Assembly: GCA_022605955.1 (NCBI GenBank)
Contig: JAKCOZ010000015.1
Location: 3,725,287 to 3,789,286, forward strand
Direction of reading: 5' to 3'
DNA length: 64,000 nt
Source: Rallus limicola
Taxonomy: Eukaryota; Chordata; Aves; Gruiformes; Rallidae
The notes under the pieces were generated by a model. The model searched no databases and was not told the DNA's origin. It saw nothing but the letters and a program-made list of their open reading frames with translations. Every line of letters begins with the position of its first letter. Within the stretch, counting starts at the first letter, position 1. This document shows positions 57,851 through 64,000 of the stretch, piece by piece. The position numbers and the translations under genes are program-made.

Positions 57851-60800
57851 GTGCAATTCAGACCTAACAGTTCTATGAATCTATTTATCTTTACCAGTTA
57901 GGGGATGCACGCCTGGCTGTCCCAGTCTGGTCTGTTAAAAAGGCTAAATGAAGGTCACTGGGCAAAGACAGAAAAGAAGAAAAACAGCTTAGGGAAAGTT
58001 TGAATGAATACCCAGGACAATTAGTGCAATTTAATACCTGTTGGGGAACTGTTTCAGCTCCTGCAAAGCGCTCTGTGTGAGCACAGTATTCATTCTGGGG
58101 GTTTCTGCTCCTTCATCCTTCATGGAGTCTGGTTTTATTTGAAGCTCAGCAAACGAGCACAACCAAAATCCTCATATTCTTCCACCACACCTTGCTATTC
58201 TCAGAGTTCCCCTCTAAGATCCCCACCACCCTACATCTCTGACCAAAACAACAATCGTTTCAGTCTTACAAAATTGGTTGGAAGCCTTTTTCCAACCATA
58301 CCAACTTGCTCTGACTTTGCAGTAATTACTCAGGCTTTTTATGTGGGGTTCTAGCAGGAGACCACTTCTTTCTTCTGGGCAACATCTGCCACCACTTCAG
58401 TCCAAGATGAATTGGCACTTGCATCCTCTTGTGTCAAGAACCCATCAGTAAATCTCTGTGTCCCACTACTTTTTGTGCTCCAAGCACATATTAGTTCCAC
58501 AAAGGTTATTTTCATTTTACCTTTCTGAGCTCTACTGTCCCAGTACAGTGCCCAGATTAGCCATTCTATTGTCCTGAATTTTTCCCATAAAAATCTTCTC
58601 AGTCATCTGATTGTTGTTGATATTTCAGGACATGGACACTGCAGAGGCCATTTGGGCTGGGGAGGGGTGGGGTGAATGCAGTGGTTTCTGGGGTGGTTGT
58701 CAAAAGATTTTAAGATTTAAGTGGCATATTACTTATAATTCAAGACAATGATTTTCATGGCCATCCATTTGCTGTACCTTTTTTTTTTTTTTGGCCATTG
58801 TTTTGGTTTTGGTTTTGGTGGGGAAAAGTAGGCCAGGGACCTTTACAGACTTCCTCTCTTCTCCTTCAGTGAGGTTCTCTCCTTTTCCAGAGCCAACCTC
58901 ACTGGAAATCATTATGCATCCATCCATAGAAGGCAGACTGAGACTTCTTTTTGCACTTTATCCCAATAATCCTTGAAAACTGAGACACTGTAGAGGTGGG
59001 TGAGCAACATTGTGAGATCAGCTTGTGCCTTTCTGATCCAGGGAACAAACCAGGCTGTTACTCCACTCCTTGTCGCAGGAATAGAAAACATTTTCACCTC
59101 ACTATCAGCAGTTATCTACTGTAGCTTCTGTTAATAGATATTTTCATAGAAAGGTTGTGATAAAAGAGTTGGGAGGGAAGGGAAGGAATTACAGTGGGTG
59201 GAGACAATGAAAAAGGCACAAGTAACCTGAGCTTGACACGTTCTTATGAAGCTTGTCTTTTATCTCCTATGCTTAGAGAAAACAGTTCTCAGTTTATGGC
59301 TTTTGTTCAATCAGAGAGAAAATGAGCTATAAAAGCAAAGATAGGAAGGAGTTAACCAATTTCCAATTCAGTGTGTTACAATTTGCTTCAGTAATAATAA
59401 TAAAAAAAGAACAATACTGGGAAACATAATTTTTAAAATGAAGACTACTAAATCAATAGGCACTACATGACTAATCATTTTCTATTTTCTTGGTGGAGGA
59501 AGGTAGAGCTGTGATCAGAAATCAAAATCAGAAGTTCCCAGCTTCTCTGCAATTCTGACAAATTCTGCTTTACTGTAATCCACAAGAAAGGACATTTCCA
59601 TGTGAGCATAACCTACTGCTGGTAAACAGCATTAGAACCACTGCCCACTGCCATCAGCTCATTTTGTAGGAAGATCATGAAATCCATTTGATGCTAGATG
59701 AGTTAATTCCCAAATACCCACATTTGTTGGCAAGCGAGCGTTTCAGCCTGAGACACGGAGGTCAGGGGTGACTTCATCACTTACACAATCTTCAGTTGTG
59801 GTGGGACTTCACATAATAGCTGCTTAAGCCCGTGTTTGACTTGAAGCATGTGAGTATTCCTGTCAGCTTCAGTGAAACTACTGGCTCTGTAGGAAAGGCA
59901 GGTGTCTCAGTGCTTCTTGAACCTGCCACTCCAGCAGTAATTTGTAAAATCCTATTTGTCCAAATAGTTCTCAAAGTAGCGAACAAAGGTGAGCAAATAC
60001 TCTCTCTTTAGACATTGTATATCCCAGAAGCACACAGCATCAGCAGAAGGCTGGGAGACGACACTCAAGAATGAGATTTCAGTGTGTATTACAGTTCCTC
60101 AAATTACTTAGAAATGTTGAACCAGATTTCATAACATCTACCCTGAGCCCTCATAGACCTCTGGCACTTAACTGCCCCTTTGCTCTTCTTGGGTTTGATA
60201 GTAGATGTCTTTGATACTGTAGCTTCTTAGAAGTAAATGAAAGTGTGCTGGCTAATGGCTGTTAGCATTTTTCTGTGCAGTATTGTGTACCCTAAAGGTC
60301 TCAGCACAGCTGCCATACCTGATACAAAGTAGAGTGCAATAGTTGTTTAACAGGACATAGCAACCAACTTCAAAGCACCCACTCACACAGACCGCTTCAT
60401 GTACTGACAATGTACTGGGCAGACAGCAGGCACAGTATGCAGATTTGGCTCTTTGGGTCATTGCTTCTGGACACTAGGGAATGCAAGGACATACATGGCA
60501 GGAAAGTTGTCACCTGTGGTGACAAGTGTCCATAGTGGTGAGCATTTTCTCCTCAGTGTTGGTAAATGCCATTCGTGCCTAGGATTCCTGCCCGCTGCGC
60601 TGAGCAATCCTCTCTGCTTGGCTGGTGTGTTCAGAGGTCTGTGGTGTGAAATGTTTCACTGAAAAGATTCAGGTTACCCACATCCTTGTAGAACAACATG
60701 GTTCCACAAATGAGGACACAGTGCAGTGTGGTGCATGAGACAGGCACAAGTGACTCACAGCACGTGGCATTCCAGTACAAGAACAACCTAAGCCATGCTC

Positions 60801-61389
60801 TGCCAAGGCCTGAGAGACAGGGGAGCTGCACTCAGCCTCTCATGGGTGGGTGACAGTAGCCTGAGCAGTACTAACCATCTGAGTGATGTCATCTAAGCAG
60901 ATCAAAACCCACCACTGCTTCTCAACTGGAGCATTTGACATAAACAACAGAAATTTTGATCTGGCAGAAAAACCTGGAGTGTATTTTCTAACAGATTCTC
61001 CACTACCAACTGGAAGTACTGGGCAACAGGCAAGAAAACAACAAGCTCTGGTTTAGCAAAGTTCCCTTTGCAATGGAGTTGTGTTTTGAAGGTACCTGCT
61101 TTAGTATACAAGTGTTTGTGGGGGATTAGTACTTATTAACTAATAACCTTTGATTATGTTTACTCCCACAGCTGATTTGCTCAGGTGTTTGTCACGTAGA
61201 AGTAGAAATAAGCTTCAGTGATACAGCTTGTTCATGGATCAGTCTGCAGAGTTCTGTAATTTCTTGGCAACTAAGTGATGGATTACTATTTTCTGTATAA
61301 ATCTCTTTCCTGAAAGGCCTTTCATGCAAGGACTCTGGAGTAATTAGAAAAATAATAACCTTGCAATACCCTCTTGATCTGTTTTTAAT
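57851..61389. other. Intergenic stretch, no gene recognised
   Basis: T-run at 58779-58792, then about three TTTTGG units at 58800-58820. No exon-like frame that I recognise. Confidence 0.5.
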
Positions 61390-61530
61390 GAAATGAAGTG
61401 TGGGGAGGGTAGGTGCTTTGTCCGTAGTCAAATAGTGAGTAAGTGGCAGAACTGAAAATAGAACCCAAGAGTCCTAGTTTCTTTCTCCTCTTTGCCTCTA
61501 AGAAGTACTTCCACTACCCACTGGGTTATC
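61390..61530 (-). mobile_element. MIR-like SINE fossil
   Basis: TTGTCCGTAGTCAAATAGTG, GTAAGTGGCAGAACTGAAAA and 'TAGAACCCAAGAGTCCTAGT' follow the reversed SINE order GTCACA-AGT-AGTGGCAGAGCTG-GAACCCAGGAGTCCTGA closely. Confidence 0.65.
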
Positions 61531-61744
61531 AGATGTTTAAAGACTATCTCTTTTTTGTACAGGACTGAAAAAGATCTGTGCAGTGTTCAGGACAATCTTG
61601 CATCAGCAGAGCTGGACCAGGTTAATTAGCAGACTTATGCTGGGTCTTCAGTCAGTTTTCTGCAACTCAGTCATGGTTTATTGAGCACATCAGTCATTTG
61701 TGAATGGTACCTTGAAAATGTTACCTTTAAAACAGCCTTTTCAA
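61531..61744. other. Short gap, nothing recognised
   Basis: No feature seen between the two SINE fossils. Confidence 0.45.
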
Positions 61745-61815
61745 AAACAGGGAAATAAAAGCATGGAGTAGATGAAGTTACTTGCCCAAATTCACAGAGG
61801 TGATCTGGGAGAGCC
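61745..61815 (-). mobile_element. MIR fossil, short
   Basis: AAACAGGGAAATAAAAGCAT, GGAGTAGATGAAGTTACTTG and 'CCCAAATTCACAGAGGTGAT' are the reversed MIR core. Confidence 0.55.
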
Positions 61816-63094
61816 CTGTGAATTTTGCTGGCAGCTTGCTTTTTTCCTCAGAAAAGTCTCTTGTCTGTTAGACTGCAACATTTCCAGAGGTCAGAATATG
61901 CATCCCTGGCAGGGCATTACAGACCAGAGTTTCTGGACAGGTAAAGGAATAGCTTCCAGCATCTCAGCCTTGAATTAAAAAAACATAAATAATCAAGTTT
62001 CTAAAAGAGTAGCACAAATTTACAAATGACAGAAGCACCAATCTGACACTATTCTTTTGAAAAGGTGACTTTACATCTTCACAACTCAGTGGCAGCTATA
62101 TGCACTGTAGCCCTTGAAAAGTCAGTGCTGTCCATGTACCTGTACATCAGAATGTATCAGGAAGGAGAGGCAATAGGGTAATGGAAAAGTTGCATCAACA
62201 CACCTAAGTTTCAAGAGAAGCTCAAGAGATTAGAGAGGTGCTTCTGGAAAACGTAAGGTTGGCACTTGTAGAAGGGCAAAAAGTTCTGTGGAACAGGATG
62301 TGCAACCATTCCATTGCCTTTGGCTTAGCTGCAGGGGTTTGCCTTTAAAAAGGGAGTGGGGGGAAATCTGTGGCTCTTGAAAGACAGCATTAGATCTTCT
62401 TTCTTACCCTTCATTTCTAAATCCTGTGAACCTCTGATTTTTTATTTCCTGGGCTATAACTATAAGCTGCCTGAATTGCTGGTTTTCAATCCAGTCCTGT
62501 CACAAAATCTGATAGACAAAATACCCTTTTCTTAGTACAGTTGGCACCAGGTTGAAAACACTGAAGCCTGAAGTCCTTCCCTGTATGCTTTGAGCTGGTG
62601 TTCCTTGGGTAATGTCACTGCAAGCTTTCCAAACTTTACTGCATCACATTGCCTCACTGTCCTGAGGATTCATGTATGTGGTCCATTTGTAGTGACATTC
62701 CCTGAGCAGGTCATCATCTGAGGAGAATGAAACCACAACCTCTGATTTAAACCCAAAAGGTTTCATTTGATCCAAAGACCAGATCATTTAGTAATGGACT
62801 CATTTACCTGTACAGAGCCTGACTTCACTGTCTTTCACAGAACTTCTAATGTCAGTTCAATGGAAAGATTTGTCTATCAGTAACTGGAGTGATGCTGTCA
62901 GTTCTTTACATACATGCCTTGGAATCATAAGCCAGGTATCAACAGCCAAGTATCAACCAGTCATGCTGGTCTGTGTGGATTTTCTACACCCCATTCTTGT
63001 CTCATCCATCTCTAACTGGGTCAATGTGGGAAATATTGCTTCTTTTTGGAGGGGGGGAGAAAAACCCCAGCTCTCCACAGACAGCTCAGTTGCC
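61816..63094. other. Intergenic stretch, nothing recognised
   Basis: A 14-base near-tandem (GCCAGGTATCAACA / GCCAAGTATCAACC at 62931-62958) is the only structure. No gene. Confidence 0.5.
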
Positions 63095-63193
63095 ATATCA
63101 CTTTGCTCACCAGTGTAGAGATGGACATTCTCATTTGCCTTCAACAAAGGCAAATGAGAATGTCCATCTCTACACTGGTGAGCAAAGTGATAT
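63095..63193. repeat. Perfect 47-bp inverted repeat, 5-nt loop
   Basis: Left arm 63095-63141 starts ATATCACTTTGCTCACC and right arm 63147-63193 ends GGTGAGCAAAGTGATAT. Every one of 47 positions pairs, around the loop CAACA (63142-63146). The arms are mixed-sequence, not low-complexity, and resemble no transposon end I know. Transcribed in either direction it would fold into a long hairpin. Complete identity means it is young, under correction, or an assembly artefact. Confidence 0.98.
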
Positions 63194-64000
63194 TCAGGAC
63201 AGTGGATAGATGTGTTATGTTACTGGGCAGTGAAGTGAGGAGACTGCTTTTTACCTCCATGTATTAAGATCCTTGTGGCTGGAGCTGGGAGGAATCAAAC
63301 TGCTCTAGGCAGAGCAAATATGCTTTCACATGTCACCATCGTGACACACAGCAGCTCCTAGGCAGATCATCATGTCTGCCTGCTACAGACACATGCAGAC
63401 ATGTGTGCAGTCATACAGCCCTACACAAACATCATGACACAGCAAACACTGTCTGCAAAGAGAGCTAAAAAAAGGCTGATAGAGTGATAACAGTATCCAA
63501 ACTTCCTGCTGGGATGTGCCGTGGGTGGCAGAGAAAATCTACTTCTTCTTCCCTTCTGGGAGCAGCTGCCTGCTGGAGAGAACTAGGGAGTGTGTTAGCG
63601 TTGCATTGCAGTTTATTAGCAGAGGAATTCTGGACAAGGATGTTTCTCAATAAACTGCTCAGAGCAGTAAAAGAGCCATTCCTGTGCTGGAAGCAGAGGA
63701 CTTGCTGAACAGCTGCCTTGTTCATGGAGATTTGGTAGAGGAGCAGCTAAGAGATTCTCATTATCTGTGAGAAGAAAAAAGGCATGAAGTTGTGTGCTGG
63801 GTGGTTGTGAGGAACATTAATTGCTCACAGGTATAAGGAATGTTTTCTGGAAAACAGTTCTTCATTATTTTATTTGACTTTGTTGTAGCTTCTGGGAAGA
63901 TGGGAAGGACCATTCAGCTGCTCACTTACCAAGGTGTCTCCAAGCCTGTGCTTGTTGTTACACAGAAATTGATAGCACCCTATGGTATACTTAGGCTACA
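63194..64000. other. Intergenic stretch to window edge
   Basis: No gene. ACATGCAGACATGTGTGCAG at about 63390 is a locally repetitive CA/TG-rich patch. Short open frames at 63465-63725 on both strands have no known homology. Confidence 0.5.

Noticed and set aside
63095..63193. Bacterial-type terminator
   Set aside because: The context is vertebrate nuclear DNA; the stem is far longer than a terminator and has no U-tract.

Overview
This is a window of animal nuclear DNA, almost certainly from a bird. The evidence is many CR1 LINE copies whose 3' ends carry the avian ATTCTRTG tail, solo LTRs of avian endogenous-retrovirus type, very old MIR-like and CR1-like fossils, no compact coding density, and one strong CpG island. 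I cannot name the species.

Left edge (1-1500): the only gene I can support is the first coding exon of CACNA2D2 (calcium channel alpha-2/delta-2 subunit), read on the minus strand. It encodes an initiator Met, a short leader, a Leu-rich signal peptide and the family-diagnostic mature start YSFPQQHT, followed by a consensus GTAAGT splice donor. Positions 1-703 are the start of intron 1. The rest of the gene lies beyond the left edge. The CpG island (about 445-1445) is the promoter and 5'UTR, with GC boxes and a palindromic NRF1 site. An out-of-frame ATG lies 8 nt upstream of the start codon and overlaps the coding sequence.

1500-64000: about 62 kb upstream of the gene with no convincing coding exon on either strand. 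It holds a younger CR1 layer (4.6-5.1, 6.5-7.2, 11.3-12.1, 22.4-23.3, 30.0-30.4 and 44.5-44.7 kb, plus short 3' ends), a much older CR1 layer (8.0-8.2, 17.9-18.0, 20.7-20.8 and 57.7-57.9 kb) and about a dozen MIR-like fossils. Two solo LTRs lie at 14.3-15.6 kb (minus) and 19.2-20.0 kb (plus); the second carries four 38-bp repeats near its 5' end. Simple and tandem repeats include (AC)n at 9.56 kb, (TTCC)n/(CTCC)n at 37.55 kb and a 33-unit, 23-bp minisatellite at 45.6-46.35 kb.

Three structures stand out. A perfect 47-bp inverted repeat with a 5-nt loop sits at 63095-63193. An inverted duplication (21056-21195 versus 23264-23395) includes both a CR1 tail and its unique flank. The 23-bp minisatellite has higher-order structure that leaves all six frames open. 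I found no operon-like, CRISPR or defence-type system. The window reads as the promoter and distal upstream region of a neuronal calcium-channel gene. All family names rest on pattern recognition; no search was run.
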